A DNA stretch of 22,327 nucleotides from the NCBI GenBank assembly GCA_946887295.1, contig CAMPKP010000044.1, forward strand, positions 1 through 22,327, written 5' to 3'. Below, one piece after another: positions 8,908 to 19,781 of this stretch. This DNA is from an uncultured Gemmatimonadota bacterium. GTDB taxonomy: Bacteria; Gemmatimonadota; Gemmatimonadetes; Gemmatimonadales; GWC2-71-9. The notes beneath the pieces were generated by a model. It searched no databases. It had not been told where the DNA came from and saw only the letters and a list, made by a program, of their open reading frames with translations. Both the position numbers and the translations under genes were made by a program. The first letter of the stretch is position 1. Every line of letters begins with the position of its first letter.

Positions 8908-9605
8908 CCGCCATCCTCGAGGCGATCGGGCTGCGGAAGGTCTACCAGGGCGGCGACGGTTTTCCCATCGAGGTCCTGGGCGGTGTGGACCTCGCCGTGA
9001 GCCGCGGGGAGTTCGTGGCCATCGTCGGCTCCAGCGGCTCGGGGAAGAGCACCCTGCTGCACCTGCTGGGCGCGCTGGACACCCCGTCGAGCGGCACGGT
9101 CCAGCTGGACGGTCGCTCCTTCGGGGACCTGGATCCCGACGCGCTGGCGCTGATCCGGAACCGGAAGATCGGGTTCGTCTTCCAGTTCCATCATCTGCTC
9201 AGGGAGTTCACCGCCTTGGAGAACGTGATGCTGCCGCTGCTGATCGCCGGCGAGGAGGAAGCGCGGGCGCGCTCGCGGGCCGAGGAGCTGCTCGCGGCGG
9301 TGGGGCTCGCCGGCCGCATGACGCACCGGCCCGCGGCCCTCTCCGGAGGTGAGCAGCAGCGGGCCGCCGTGGCCCGAGCGCTCGCGGCGGACCCGCTCCT
9401 GGTGCTCGCCGACGAGCCGTCGGGCAATCTGGACACGGGCAACAGCGAGCGGCTGCACCAGCTCTTCGCCCGCCTGTCGCGCGAGTTCGAGACGGCGCTC
9501 GTCGTGGTCACCCACAACCGGAGCCTGGCCGGCCGCGCCGACCGGGTGCTCTCGCTGGAAGGTGGCCGGCTGGTGCCGCTCTCCAGCGTGGAGTCGATGC
9601 CCTGA
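8904..9605 (+). CDS. lolD: Lipoprotein-releasing ABC transporter ATP-binding protein
   Basis: This 233-aa ATPase powers the adjacent LolC/E-type permease. All ABC motifs are intact: Walker A GSSGSGKST (42-50), Q-loop FVFQFHHLL, signature LSGGEQQRAAVARAL, Walker B LVLADEPSGNLD and H-loop VVVTHN. FVFQFHHLLREFTALENVMLP is close to the LolD-type block. ATG 8904 overlaps the permease stop (ATGA), and the stop overlaps the mcsA start (TGATG). It therefore occupies the place just before mcsA where Firmicutes carry ctsR. Confidence 0.93.
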   Translation: MTAILEAIGLRKVYQGGDGFPIEVLGGVDLAVSRGEFVAIVGSSGSGKSTLLHLLGALDTPSSGTVQLDGRSFGDLDPDALALIRNRKIGFVFQFHHLLREFTALENVMLPLLIAGEEEARARSRAEELLAAVGLAGRMTHRPAALSGGEQQRAAVARALAADPLLVLADEPSGNLDTGNSERLHQLFARLSREFETALVVVTHNRSLAGRADRVLSLEGGRLVPLSSVESMP

Positions 9606-10099
9606 TGTCCTGCGACCAGTGCCGCGAGCGGGAGGCGGTCATCCACCTCACCCAGATCGTCAACGAGCAGGTGACGACCCTGCATCTCTGCGAGCGGTGC
9701 GCCGCGGAGAAGGGCGTGGAGAGCCCGAGCGCGGGAGTGAAGCCCCCGCTGGTCGGCTTTCTCGCGGAGATGGGCAAGGACCTCCCCGAAACCACCGCCG
9801 CGCCCCGCTCGGGCGAGGCGTGCCCCCGGTGCGGAGGCTCGCTCCAGGATTTCCGGGAGAGCGGCCGCCTCGGCTGTCCCGAGTGCTACCGCTCGTTCGA
9901 GGTCCCCCTGCGGGATCTGCTGCGCCGGCTGCACGGCTCGACCTATCACGTCGGCGAGCGCTACGCCGACCGGGAAGGCGCCCCGGCCGAGCCCCGGGTG
10001 GAGACCGCGGAGCTTCGCGAGCAGCTCCGGCTCGCGGTGGAGACCGAGAACTTCGAGCTGGCCGCCGAGCTCCGCGATCGCCTGCGGGTGATGGAATGA
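9605..10099 (+). CDS. mcsA: McsA-like zinc/UVR protein, activator of protein arginine kinase
   Basis: The 164-aa protein has the McsA layout. Two zinc-binding cysteine groups are at residues 3/6/29/32 (CDQC, CERC) and 73/76/91/94 (CPRCGG, CPEC). A C-terminal UVR motif follows at ~130-164 (LREQLRLAVETENFELAAELRDRL). In Firmicutes McsA binds and activates McsB and tunes ClpC; it is also linked to metal and stress sensing. The ATG shares one base with the lolD stop, and the gene's stop overlaps the mcsB start. It is slightly shorter than Bacillus McsA (about 185 aa). UVR motifs also occur in UvrB and UvrC, but the zinc groups and the mcsB neighbour make McsA the right call. Confidence 0.9.
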   Translation: MSCDQCREREAVIHLTQIVNEQVTTLHLCERCAAEKGVESPSAGVKPPLVGFLAEMGKDLPETTAAPRSGEACPRCGGSLQDFRESGRLGCPECYRSFEVPLRDLLRRLHGSTYHVGERYADREGAPAEPRVETAELREQLRLAVETENFELAAELRDRLRVME

Positions 10100-11178
10100 T
10101 CGACCTCAGCCTGCTGACCGACGGCGGGGTGGGCTGGCTGGATGCCAGCGGGCCATCGAGCCACCTGGTCCTCTCGACTCGCATCCGGCTGGCCCGGAAC
10201 CTGGCGGGCCGGGTGTTCCAGGGACGCAACTCCGAAACCGAGCGGGAGGACATCCTCTCGGTCGTGGAGCGGGCCGCCCGCGAGTCGGTCCTGCTGCGCC
10301 AGGCGACCAAGTTCAGGCTGGACCGGCTGGAGCGAACCGACCGGCAGCTGCTCCACGAGCGCCACCTCGTGAGCAAGGAGCTCGCGGGTCTGGATGCCGA
10401 CGGCCGGGTCCGCTCGGGGGCCTCGGTGCTGGTCCAGGACCGGATCGGTGTCATGCTGAACGAGGAGGACCATCTGCGGATCCAGGGGCTCCATTCCGGG
10501 TTCGCGCTGGAGGCGACCTACGCCGAGGTGGACCGGCTGGACGCCGAACTGGGACAACGACTTGCTTTCGCATTTCATCCAGAATTCGGTTATCTTACCT
10601 CCTGCCCGACCAACGTGGGCACGGGGCTCAGGGCCTCGGTGCTCATCCACCTCCCCGGCTTGGTGCTCACCAAGGAAATCTCGAAGGTGTTGCAGGGTCT
10701 GGCTCAGGTGGGGCTGACGTTCCGCGGCCTGTACGGGGAGGGCAGCGAGGTCGTCGGCAACTTCTTCCAACTGTCCAACCAGACCACACTCGGCAGCTCC
10801 GAGCACGAGCTGCTCGACCATCTGGGCAAGATGGTTCGCCAGGTCATGGACTACGAGGAACAGGCGCGCCAGGTGCTGCTGCGGGACGCGCCGGCGATCA
10901 TCGAGGACAAGGTCTGGCGGGCCTACGGCCTCCTGCGCTATGCCCGGGCGCTGTCGTTCGAGGAGGCGATGAACCTGTTGAGCGGCGTGCGGCTCGGCGT
11001 CGGCGTCAATCTCGTTCCCGACGTCGCGATGTATACCCTCAACAAGCTGTTGGTGTATACCCAACCGGCCCACCTGGCGGTGGCGGAGGGAGTGGCGCCG
11101 ACCGACGTTGACCTGCCGATCCGGCGGGCACGGTTCGTGCGCAAGGTGTTGGAATCCGAAGTGGGGCGCCGCGGATGA
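10096..11178 (+). CDS. mcsB: Protein arginine kinase McsB
   Basis: McsB is a guanido-kinase-fold enzyme that phosphorylates arginines on proteins, marking them for ClpC-ClpP. The 360-aa protein (Bacillus 363) has STRIRLARNL (27-36), the catalytic-loop NEEDH (122-126), Cys170 within SCPTNVGTGLRAS, and GEGSEVVGNFFQLSNQ. All active-site blocks look intact, so kinase activity is expected. The C-terminal RDxxRA motif, which forms an allosteric phosphoarginine site in Geobacillus McsB, aligns with LPIRRA (340-345) and lacks the first Arg and the Asp. A run of AT-rich codons lies at 10561-10599. ATG 10096 overlaps the mcsA stop. Confidence 0.95.
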   Translation: MIDLSLLTDGGVGWLDASGPSSHLVLSTRIRLARNLAGRVFQGRNSETEREDILSVVERAARESVLLRQATKFRLDRLERTDRQLLHERHLVSKELAGLDADGRVRSGASVLVQDRIGVMLNEEDHLRIQGLHSGFALEATYAEVDRLDAELGQRLAFAFHPEFGYLTSCPTNVGTGLRASVLIHLPGLVLTKEISKVLQGLAQVGLTFRGLYGEGSEVVGNFFQLSNQTTLGSSEHELLDHLGKMVRQVMDYEEQARQVLLRDAPAIIEDKVWRAYGLLRYARALSFEEAMNLLSGVRLGVGVNLVPDVAMYTLNKLLVYTQPAHLAVAEGVAPTDVDLPIRRARFVRKVLESEVGRRG

Positions 11179-11221
11179 GCCTCGGCGACGGCTATCGGAG
11201 TGAGCTACGTGGGGCACCGCG

Positions 11222-11225
<4 letters not shown>
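11175..11225 (+). CDS. Possible 16-codon coupling mini-ORF between mcsB and clpC
   Basis: An ATG at 11175 overlaps the mcsB stop (ATGA). It opens a 16-codon frame, MSLGDGYRSELRGAPR, whose TGA overlaps the clpC ATG (again ATGA). A ribosome could thus move from mcsB to clpC without a gap. A GGGG at 11162-11165 may help initiation. No homology can be judged at this length and the match could be chance. If real, its likely role is translational coupling, not a functional peptide. Confidence 0.3.
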
Positions 11226-13693
<2,468 letters not shown>

Positions 13694-13701
13694 CGCCGCC
13701 G

Positions 13702-13727
13702 GCGCCGGCCCCGCAGGGGGCCGGCGC
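13702..13727 (+). terminator. GC-rich hairpin between clpC and bamA
   Basis: A perfect 11-bp stem made only of G and C (13702-13712 with 13717-13727) closes a GCAG loop, starting eight bases after the clpC stop. No U tract follows, so a classical intrinsic terminator is not proven. It may cause partial termination, stabilise the upstream mRNA 3' end, or mark the boundary between the proteostasis unit and the envelope unit. Confidence 0.5.
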
Positions 13728-13748
13728 GCCACTCCTCACCCAGTGCCG

Positions 13749-16145
13749 ATGCAGCGTTTCCATCCCTTCCTTGCCGCCGTCGCCCTCCTGCTGGGGGGAC
13801 CGGCGGCTCTCGTTGCCCAGGAACCGACGCCGGAGCCCCAGGCTCCTCCCATCGTCGACAGCATCGTCGTCGAGGGGAACTCGCGTCTCACCCCCGCGCA
13901 GGTCATCGGCACCGCCGGGCTGGTGGTTCGCCAGCCGGTCAACTACCGCGACATCCAGCGCGCCATCACCAATCTCTTCCGCACCGGCCAGTTCGACGAC
14001 GTGGTCGTGGAACAGCGGACCGCGGGCGACAAGCTGGTGCTGGCGCTCAAGGTGAAGGAGCGGCCGGTGCTCGAGCGGTGGGCGGTGCGCGGGGTGGAGC
14101 ACCTTTCCGAAGGCTCGGTGAAGGGCCGGGTGAAACTGGTCGAAGGCCGCCCGCTCGACCGCAACGTGGTGGAGCAGTCCCGGGCATCGATCGACTCGCT
14201 GTACAAGGACGCCGGTTACTACGCGGCCGCCGTGAAGGTGCTCGAGTTGCCCCAGCCCGGCGGGAAGGTCCGGGTGGTGTTCGACGTGAACGAGGGCAGC
14301 CGCGTCGCGATCAGCCAGGTCGCCGTCTCGGGCAACAAGCGCTTCCCCGACAAGGCGGTGGTGAAGCAGATGTCCACCCGCCCCGAGGGATTCTGGTGGT
14401 TCCAGAGCGGCGAGTACGATGAAGACAAGCTGGAGCAGGACGTGCGCGAGCGGCTGCCGGGCTGGTACGCCGACCGCGGCTTCGTGGACTTCCAGGTGAC
14501 CCGCGACTCGCTGTCCGCGGACAGCGCGAGCGGCAAGGCCACGCTGCATCTGAACGTCGATGAGGGTCAGCAGTACCTGGTGGGGACCTTCGACATCGAA
14601 GGGAACCGGCGGTTCTCCACCGAGGAGCTGATGGCGTACTACCCCTTCGGCCCGGTCAACCGCGCGGGCGTGCCGCTGGGCGGGCCCAGGCCGTTCAATC
14701 GCTCCGAGTGGGAGGCCGCGACCGAAAAGGTCGGGAACCTCTACGCCAACAATGGCTACATCTATGCCCAGGTGACGCCGAGGGAGGTCCGCCGGACCGG
14801 GCCCGACGGCAAGCCGTACATCGACCTGGGCTGGGTCATCCGGGAGGGCTCGCCCGCGACGATCAACAAGATCGAGATCGTGGGCAACGACGTGACCCAC
14901 GAGCGGGTGATCCGCGAGGCGATCGTCATGCTCCCGGGCGACCTGTTCAGCCGGGAGCGGCTCATCCGCTCCTACCAGAACGTCTCGAACCTCGGGTTCT
15001 TCCAGCAGCCGCTCCCGTCTCCCGACGTGAAGCCGTCGGAGAACGGCGTGGACGTGGACATCGTCTTCCGGGTGGAGGAGCGCCGGACCGGCAACATCAA
15101 CTTCGGCGCCTCGCTGGGCCAGGGCACCGGCGTCGGCGGCTTCCTCGGGCTGGAGGAGCCCAATCTCTTCGGACGCGGCAAGCGCGGCCGGCTCCAGTGG
15201 CAGTTCGGGAAGAACATCAACGACTTCACGCTGAGCTACACCGATCCCAACATCCGGGAGAGCCGGATCTCAGGGACGGTGTCGCTCTTCGACAGCCGGG
15301 CGCGCTTCACGGTGGGCGACCTGGGGCGGCGGAAGCAGACCGGCGGCTCGGTGCAGCTGGGCTTCCCGTTCTTCGGCTCGCGCTACACCCGTCTCTTCAC
15401 TTCGTACTCCTTCCAGCGCATCCGCTACACCGGCGGCTCGGCCGACCTGCGGGAGCGCTTCCGGTGCACCAGCTGCACCCGCTCCACGGTCGGCACCAGC
15501 CTCCTGCGCGACACCCGTTTCGGCCTGCCCTTCGCCACCGGAGGCTCCCTCACCCAGGTGAGTGGGGAGCTGAACGGCGGTATCCTGGGGGGGACAGGCA
15601 ATTACCGGAAAGTGGACTTGGAGGGCCGCTGGTACGCCCCCCTGGGGAGCATGGGGAGCGGCGGGGAGTTCGGCGGCGGGGTCCAGTTCGTGCTAGGAAT
15701 CACCGCCAAGTCCGGTTTCATCTTCGGGGACGCCGGCCCGTTCTTCACGGAGCTGTACTCCCTGGGTGGTGTGCAGTTCGGCATCCCGCTCCGGGGCTAC
15801 GACGAGTTCGCCATCACGCCGAACGGGTTCGACCCCCAGGCGAGCGGCAACCAGGCGAGCCCGGACGCGTTCGGCAAGTCGTTCGCGGCCTTCACGGTCG
15901 AAGCGGGGGCGCGGATCAGCCAGTCGCTCTACGTGAGCACGTTCTTCGACGCGGGCAACGTCTATCGCTCTGCCCGGCAGTGGGACCCCACCCGGCTGTT
16001 CCGTGGGGCGGGCTTCGGCGCGGCGGTGATCTCGCCGCTGGGTCCCATCGGGGTGGACATCGGCTACGGATTCGACCGGGTGGACGGGCAGGGCCGTCCG
16101 GATCCCGGCTGGCAGCTGCACTTCAAACTGGGGAATTTCTTCTAG
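13749..16145 (+). CDS. bamA: Outer membrane protein assembly factor BamA
   Basis: BamA is the Omp85 core of the machine that inserts beta-barrel proteins into the outer membrane. The 798-aa precursor has a Sec signal peptide (~1-23, MQRFHPFLAAVALLLGG...AQ). Five POTRA domains follow (~30-445; the first begins near IVDSIVVEGNSRLTPAQV). The C-terminal barrel carries the loop-6 motif LRGY (681-684), equivalent to VRGF, and ends in Phe, as barrel proteins do. A GTG two codons upstream (13743) is an equally possible start; ATG 13749 gives a cleaner signal peptide. CTSC within RFRCTSCTRST is an unusual cysteine pair in a predicted barrel segment. It is followed by skp and lpx genes, as in Proteobacteria. 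Confidence 0.95.
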   Translation: MQRFHPFLAAVALLLGGPAALVAQEPTPEPQAPPIVDSIVVEGNSRLTPAQVIGTAGLVVRQPVNYRDIQRAITNLFRTGQFDDVVVEQRTAGDKLVLALKVKERPVLERWAVRGVEHLSEGSVKGRVKLVEGRPLDRNVVEQSRASIDSLYKDAGYYAAAVKVLELPQPGGKVRVVFDVNEGSRVAISQVAVSGNKRFPDKAVVKQMSTRPEGFWWFQSGEYDEDKLEQDVRERLPGWYADRGFVDFQVTRDSLSADSASGKATLHLNVDEGQQYLVGTFDIEGNRRFSTEELMAYYPFGPVNRAGVPLGGPRPFNRSEWEAATEKVGNLYANNGYIYAQVTPREVRRTGPDGKPYIDLGWVIREGSPATINKIEIVGNDVTHERVIREAIVMLPGDLFSRERLIRSYQNVSNLGFFQQPLPSPDVKPSENGVDVDIVFRVEERRTGNINFGASLGQGTGVGGFLGLEEPNLFGRGKRGRLQWQFGKNINDFTLSYTDPNIRESRISGTVSLFDSRARFTVGDLGRRKQTGGSVQLGFPFFGSRYTRLFTSYSFQRIRYTGGSADLRERFRCTSCTRSTVGTSLLRDTRFGLPFATGGSLTQVSGELNGGILGGTGNYRKVDLEGRWYAPLGSMGSGGEFGGGVQFVLGITAKSGFIFGDAGPFFTELYSLGGVQFGIPLRGYDEFAITPNGFDPQASGNQASPDAFGKSFAAFTVEAGARISQSLYVSTFFDAGNVYRSARQWDPTRLFRGAGFGAAVISPLGPIGVDIGYGFDRVDGQGRPDPGWQLHFKLGNFF

Positions 16146-16174
16146 TGGATCGCACCTTTCATCGGGAGCCGAGC

Positions 16175-16705
16175 ATGAAGCTGTTCGTCGTGGGAGCCTG
16201 GATCGCGTCCTTCACACTGCTGGGAGCGGGCGGAGCCGCCGCACAGCAGAGCGGAGGGAAGGTCGCCTACGTCAACACCCAGGCCATCCTCAAGCAGACG
16301 CCAGGGTATGCCCAGGCGGAGTCGACGTTCACCCGGGAGATCGAGACCTTCCGGGTCGAGGTGCAGAAGCTCCAGGCGAGCCTGGACTCCGCGGCCTCGG
16401 ACTTCGAGCAGAAGTCGGTCATGCTGAGCCCGACCCAGCGCGAAGCCAAGCGCAAGGAGCTGACCGCGCAGCAGCAGAAGCTGGAACAGCGGACCCAGGA
16501 GCTGCAGCAGAAGGCCGCCTCGCGCGAGCGGGAGCTGCTCGAGCCGATTCAGACCAAGGTCAACAGCGTGATCGAAGGCGTTCGTGCGGCGGGGAACTAC
16601 GCCATCATCTTCGACGTGAGCGCCCCCAACAGCGGCATCGTGACCGCCGACAAGTCGCTGGATCTGACCCAGCGCGTCCTTCAGCAGCTCAAATCCGGCA
16701 GCTGA
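16175..16705 (+). CDS. skp: Periplasmic chaperone Skp/OmpH
   Basis: Skp holds unfolded outer-membrane proteins in the periplasm for BamA. The 176-aa precursor has a signal peptide (~1-24, MKLFVVGAWIAS...GAAAQ). The OmpH start KVAYVNTQAILKQTPGY follows, then a long Gln/Glu/Lys-rich coiled coil (~50-135), then a C-terminal strand region (NYAIIFDVSAPNSGIV). GGGAG at 16164-16168 lies six bases before ATG 16175. An in-frame GTG at 16145 overlapping the bamA stop would add ten residues ahead of the signal peptide and is less likely. Confidence 0.92.
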   Translation: MKLFVVGAWIASFTLLGAGGAAAQQSGGKVAYVNTQAILKQTPGYAQAESTFTREIETFRVEVQKLQASLDSAASDFEQKSVMLSPTQREAKRKELTAQQQKLEQRTQELQQKAASRERELLEPIQTKVNSVIEGVRAAGNYAIIFDVSAPNSGIVTADKSLDLTQRVLQQLKSGS

Positions 16706-16709
16706 GCGC

Positions 16710-17744
16710 GTGACGTCGGTGGGGCTCACCGCGCAGGCGGTCGCCGACATTGTCGGTGGCCGCCTGCTTGGCGATGGGGGGGTGCGTCTCAGCGCGATCG
16801 GCCCGATCGATCGGGCCGGACCCGGCGCGCTCACGCTCGCCGTCTCTCCGCGGTACGCCGCCGAGCTGGCCGCGTCACGGGCCGGGGCCGTGCTGGTTCC
16901 TCCCGCGCTGGCGGACGCGGACGCGGGGCCGCCGGCCCGGATCGTCGTCGGCGACCCCTACGGGGCCATGGTGCTGGTGATCGCCCGGCTCTTTCCGCCG
17001 GTGGCGCCCACGCCGGGCATCGATCCCACCGCCCGCCTCGGTCCCGGGTGCGAGCTTGGCGCCGGCGTCACCATCGGACCGTTCGTGGTGCTCGGCCGGG
17101 GGGTGCGGCTCGGCGACCGGTGCCGGCTGGGGGAAGGGGTCTCCCTGGGCGACGGGGTCACGGTCGGAGAGGACACCCGGATGGATGCGCGTGTGGTCTG
17201 CTACCCCGGTGCCCGGATCGGCCGCCGGGTGGTGCTCAAGGCCGGAGCGGTGATCGGCGGCGACGGGTTCGGGTATCTTTCCCGCGGCTCGGGCCACGAG
17301 CGCATTCCCCACGTGGGCGCCTGCGTCATCGAGGACGACGTGGAGATCGGCTCCAACTCGTGCGTGGATCGCGGCAGCCTCGACGACACGGTGGTCGGCA
17401 GGGGGACCAAGGTGGACAACCTGGTCCACGTGGGCCACAACGTGCGGATCGGCGAGCGGTGCCTGCTCATGGCCGGGGTCGGCGTCGCCGGAAGCACCCA
17501 TCTCGGCAACGACGTGATTCTCGCGGGCCACGTCGGCGTCACCGATCATCTCACGATCGGAGACCGGGCTCAGGTGGCCGCCAAGAGCGCGGTGATCGGC
17601 AACGTGCCGGCGGGCTCGGTATTCAGCGGCCATCCCGCCCGGCCGAACCGGCAGGTCCTGAGAGCGCAGGCGGCGCTCTACCGTCTGGCGCCGATCGTCG
17701 GCGAGCTGGAGAGCCTGGTCGCGGAGAGACGACGGGATGCCTAG
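16710..17744 (+). CDS. lpxD: UDP-3-O-(3-hydroxyacyl)glucosamine N-acyltransferase
   Basis: LpxD adds the second 3-hydroxyacyl chain to UDP-3-O-acyl-glucosamine, the third step of lipid A synthesis, in the cytoplasm. The 344-aa protein has the LpxD N-terminal domain (LTAQAVADIVGGRLLGDG). A left-handed hexapeptide beta-helix follows (~100-310) and includes GGDGFGYL and the catalytic-His region NLVHVGHNVRIG (His240, His243). NVPAGSVFSGHPARP, just before the C-terminal helix, is typical of the family. The GTG at 16710 lies four bases after the skp stop. The gene's end overlaps the lpxC/fabZ start by eight bases. Confidence 0.95.
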   Translation: MTSVGLTAQAVADIVGGRLLGDGGVRLSAIGPIDRAGPGALTLAVSPRYAAELAASRAGAVLVPPALADADAGPPARIVVGDPYGAMVLVIARLFPPVAPTPGIDPTARLGPGCELGAGVTIGPFVVLGRGVRLGDRCRLGEGVSLGDGVTVGEDTRMDARVVCYPGARIGRRVVLKAGAVIGGDGFGYLSRGSGHERIPHVGACVIEDDVEIGSNSCVDRGSLDDTVVGRGTKVDNLVHVGHNVRIGERCLLMAGVGVAGSTHLGNDVILAGHVGVTDHLTIGDRAQVAAKSAVIGNVPAGSVFSGHPARPNRQVLRAQAALYRLAPIVGELESLVAERRRDA

Positions 17745-19008
17745 ACGCACGCTGGCGAGCCAAGCCGTGATCGAAGGCATCGGTCTGCACACCGGCGCGC
17801 ATGTCACCGCCACCTGCATGGGCGCCACGGCGGGACAGGGAATCGTGTTCCGCCGGGTGGACCTTCCCGGCGCGCCCGAGGTGCCTGCCCGGCTCTCCCA
17901 GGTGCGCTCCACCGAGCGGCGCACGGCGCTGGGTGACGCCCCCGGCACGGTGGAGACGGTGGAGCATCTGCTCGCCGCGGCGGCCGCGCTCGCGCTCGAC
18001 GACCTGACCGTGGAGCTCACCGGTCCCGAGCCGCCGATCGGCGACGGGTCGTTCGAGCCGTACCTGACGGCGCTGCGCGCCGCCGGCGTGGCCGACCAGG
18101 CGGGCGAGCCGGTGGTCTACAAGGTCACGGCCCCGTTCCAGCTCACCGAGGGAGAGTCCACCTACGTGGTGGCCCCGGCGGCCTCGCTGCGTCTCACGAC
18201 CACCATCGAGTGGCCCCATCCGCTCATCGGCCGGCAGTCCGGAAGCTACGACATCACGCCCGAGGCCTTCGCCCGCGACCTCGCCCCGGCGCGCACCTTC
18301 GGCTTCGTGCGCGAGGCGGAGGCGCTTCGCGCCCGCGGCCTGGCGCAGGGTGCCGACCTCGACTCCACCCTGATACTCTCCGACGACGGTCTGGTCGGGG
18401 GCGAGCTGCGCTGGCCCGACGAATTCGTGCGGCACAAGGCGGGGGACATTCTGGGCGACCTCGCGCTGGTGGGGGGCCGGGTCGAGGCCCACATCGTCGC
18501 GAGCAAGCCGAGCCACCAGGGCAACATCGCGCTGGCCCGTTGGCTTCGCCGGACCGGACAGCGCGTCGGAGGCACCGCGATGGACATCGGCAGGATCCTG
18601 GACGTGATTCCGCACCGCTATCCCTTCCTCCTGGTGGACCGCATCATCGAGGTGGAGGGGACCACGCGGATCGTCGGGATCAAGAACGTGACGATCAACG
18701 AGCCGTTCTTCCAGGGCCACTTCCCGGGCCATCCGATCATGCCGGGCGTGCTGATCATCGAGGCGATGGCGCAGGTGGGCGGCATGCTCCTGCTCGGCAC
18801 GATCGAGGACCCGGACCAGAAGGTCGTGTATTTCATGTCGCTCGACAACGTGAAGTTCCGCCGGCCGGTGCTGCCCGGCGACCAGCTGCGGTGCGAGCTG
18901 GAGATGCTGCAGAATCGCGGGCGCACCTGCCGGATGAAGGGCGTGGCGTACGTGGACGGCAACGTCGTCGCGGAAGCGGAGATGATGGCCCGGGTGGTGG
19001 ATCGGTGA
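17737..19008 (+). CDS. lpxC/fabZ: Bifunctional UDP-3-O-acyl-GlcNAc deacetylase / 3-hydroxyacyl-ACP dehydratase
   Basis: A single 423-aa frame fuses LpxC (~1-278) to FabZ (~282-423). The LpxC zinc and catalytic residues are complete: His77 in VEHLLAAA, His233 and Asp237 in HKAGD, and His260 in SHQGN, with GLHTG at 16-20. The FabZ half starts at [20 protein letters not shown] and has catalytic His328 in [12 protein letters not shown] and Glu342 in IEAMAQ. LpxC commits UDP-3-O-acyl-GlcNAc to lipid A. FabZ dehydrates 3-hydroxyacyl-ACP, which draws on the same acyl pool, so fusion may balance the two. Such fusions are known in Bacteroidetes, Chlorobi and relatives. An internal ribosome binding site before Met282 may also give free FabZ. 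Confidence 0.95.
   Translation: MPRRTLASQAVIEGIGLHTGAHVTATCMGATAGQGIVFRRVDLPGAPEVPARLSQVRSTERRTALGDAPGTVETVEHLLAAAAALALDDLTVELTGPEPPIGDGSFEPYLTALRAAGVADQAGEPVVYKVTAPFQLTEGESTYVVAPAASLRLTTTIEWPHPLIGRQSGSYDITPEAFARDLAPARTFGFVREAEALRARGLAQGADLDSTLILSDDGLVGGELRWPDEFVRHKAGDILGDLALVGGRVEAHIVASKPSHQGNIALARWLRRTGQRVGGTAMDIGRILDVIPHRYPFLLVDRIIEVEGTTRIVGIKNVTINEPFFQGHFPGHPIMPGVLIIEAMAQVGGMLLLGTIEDPDQKVVYFMSLDNVKFRRPVLPGDQLRCELEMLQNRGRTCRMKGVAYVDGNVVAEAEMMARVVDR
18568..18582 (+). promoter_or_regulatory. Internal Shine-Dalgarno and ATG ahead of the FabZ half
   Basis: GGAGG at 18568-18572 lies seven bases before an in-frame ATG (18580-18582) that coincides with the natural first residue of stand-alone FabZ proteins. 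This is better than many of the true gene starts in this window. It may allow separate translation of FabZ besides the fusion. Confidence 0.45.
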
Positions 19009-19781
19009 TCACCGCCATCCACCCGACGGCGATCGTCGACCCCTCGGCCGAGCTGGGCGAAGGAGTCGAGATCGGCCCCTGGGTGCTGGTGGGTCCGGGC
19101 GTCACGGTGGGCGACCGCTGCCGGATCGGCCCCCGGGCACGGCTGCAGCGCAACGTCCGGCTGGCCGCGGGCGTCTGCGTGGGCGACGGCTCCATCCTCG
19201 GCGGCGATCCCCAGGATCTCAAGTTCAGGGGCGAGGAGACCTGGGTGGAGGTGGGGGAAGACACCATCATCCGGGAATATTCCACGATCAACCGCGCGAC
19301 GTCGGCCACCTACCGCACCGTGGTGGGCGCCCGATGCTTCATCATGACGTACGTGCACCTGGCGCACGACTGCCACGTGGGCGACGACGTCACGATCGCC
19401 AACGGCACCCAGTGCGCCGGACACGTCACCATCCACGATCGCGCGGTGCTGAGCGGGCTGAATGCGATTCACCAGTTCGTGACCATCGGAACCTACGCGT
19501 TCGTGGGCGGGGGCTCACGAGTGAACCAGGACATCCCGCCCTACGTGAAGGCCGTGGGCAACCCGATGGAGCTCTACGGGCTCAACTCCATCGGATTGCA
19601 GCGCGCCGGATTCTCCGGCGAGACCATCGCGGCGCTCAAGCGGGCCTATCGGCTGTTCTTCAACTCCGACCTGAATCTGTCCCAGGCGCTCGAGCGGGCC
19701 CGTGCGGATCTTCCGCCGCTGCCGGAGGTCGAGCGCTTCATCGACTTCGTGGAGTCGTCCGAGCGGGGGGTGCCGGCGTGA
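19005..19781 (+). CDS. lpxA: Acyl-ACP--UDP-GlcNAc O-acyltransferase
   Basis: LpxA transfers a 3-hydroxyacyl chain from ACP to UDP-GlcNAc (or to its 3-amino analogue in some bacteria), the first step of lipid A synthesis. The 258-aa protein begins [21 protein letters not shown] and has a hexapeptide beta-helix. The catalytic His is in HLAHDCHVG (His121; E. coli His125), with GGDPQDLKF and [20 protein letters not shown]-terminal helical domain follows. GTG 19005 overlaps the lpxC/fabZ stop (GTGA), and the gene's own stop overlaps the next GTG. Confidence 0.95.
   Translation: MITAIHPTAIVDPSAELGEGVEIGPWVLVGPGVTVGDRCRIGPRARLQRNVRLAAGVCVGDGSILGGDPQDLKFRGEETWVEVGEDTIIREYSTINRATSATYRTVVGARCFIMTYVHLAHDCHVGDDVTIANGTQCAGHVTIHDRAVLSGLNAIHQFVTIGTYAFVGGGSRVNQDIPPYVKAVGNPMELYGLNSIGLQRAGFSGETIAALKRAYRLFFNSDLNLSQALERARADLPPLPEVERFIDFVESSERGVPA

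Noticed and set aside
16145..16174. GTG 16145 as the skp start
   Set aside because: It overlaps the bamA stop and is in frame, but it would put ten polar residues before the signal peptide. ATG 16175 has GGGAG at correct spacing.
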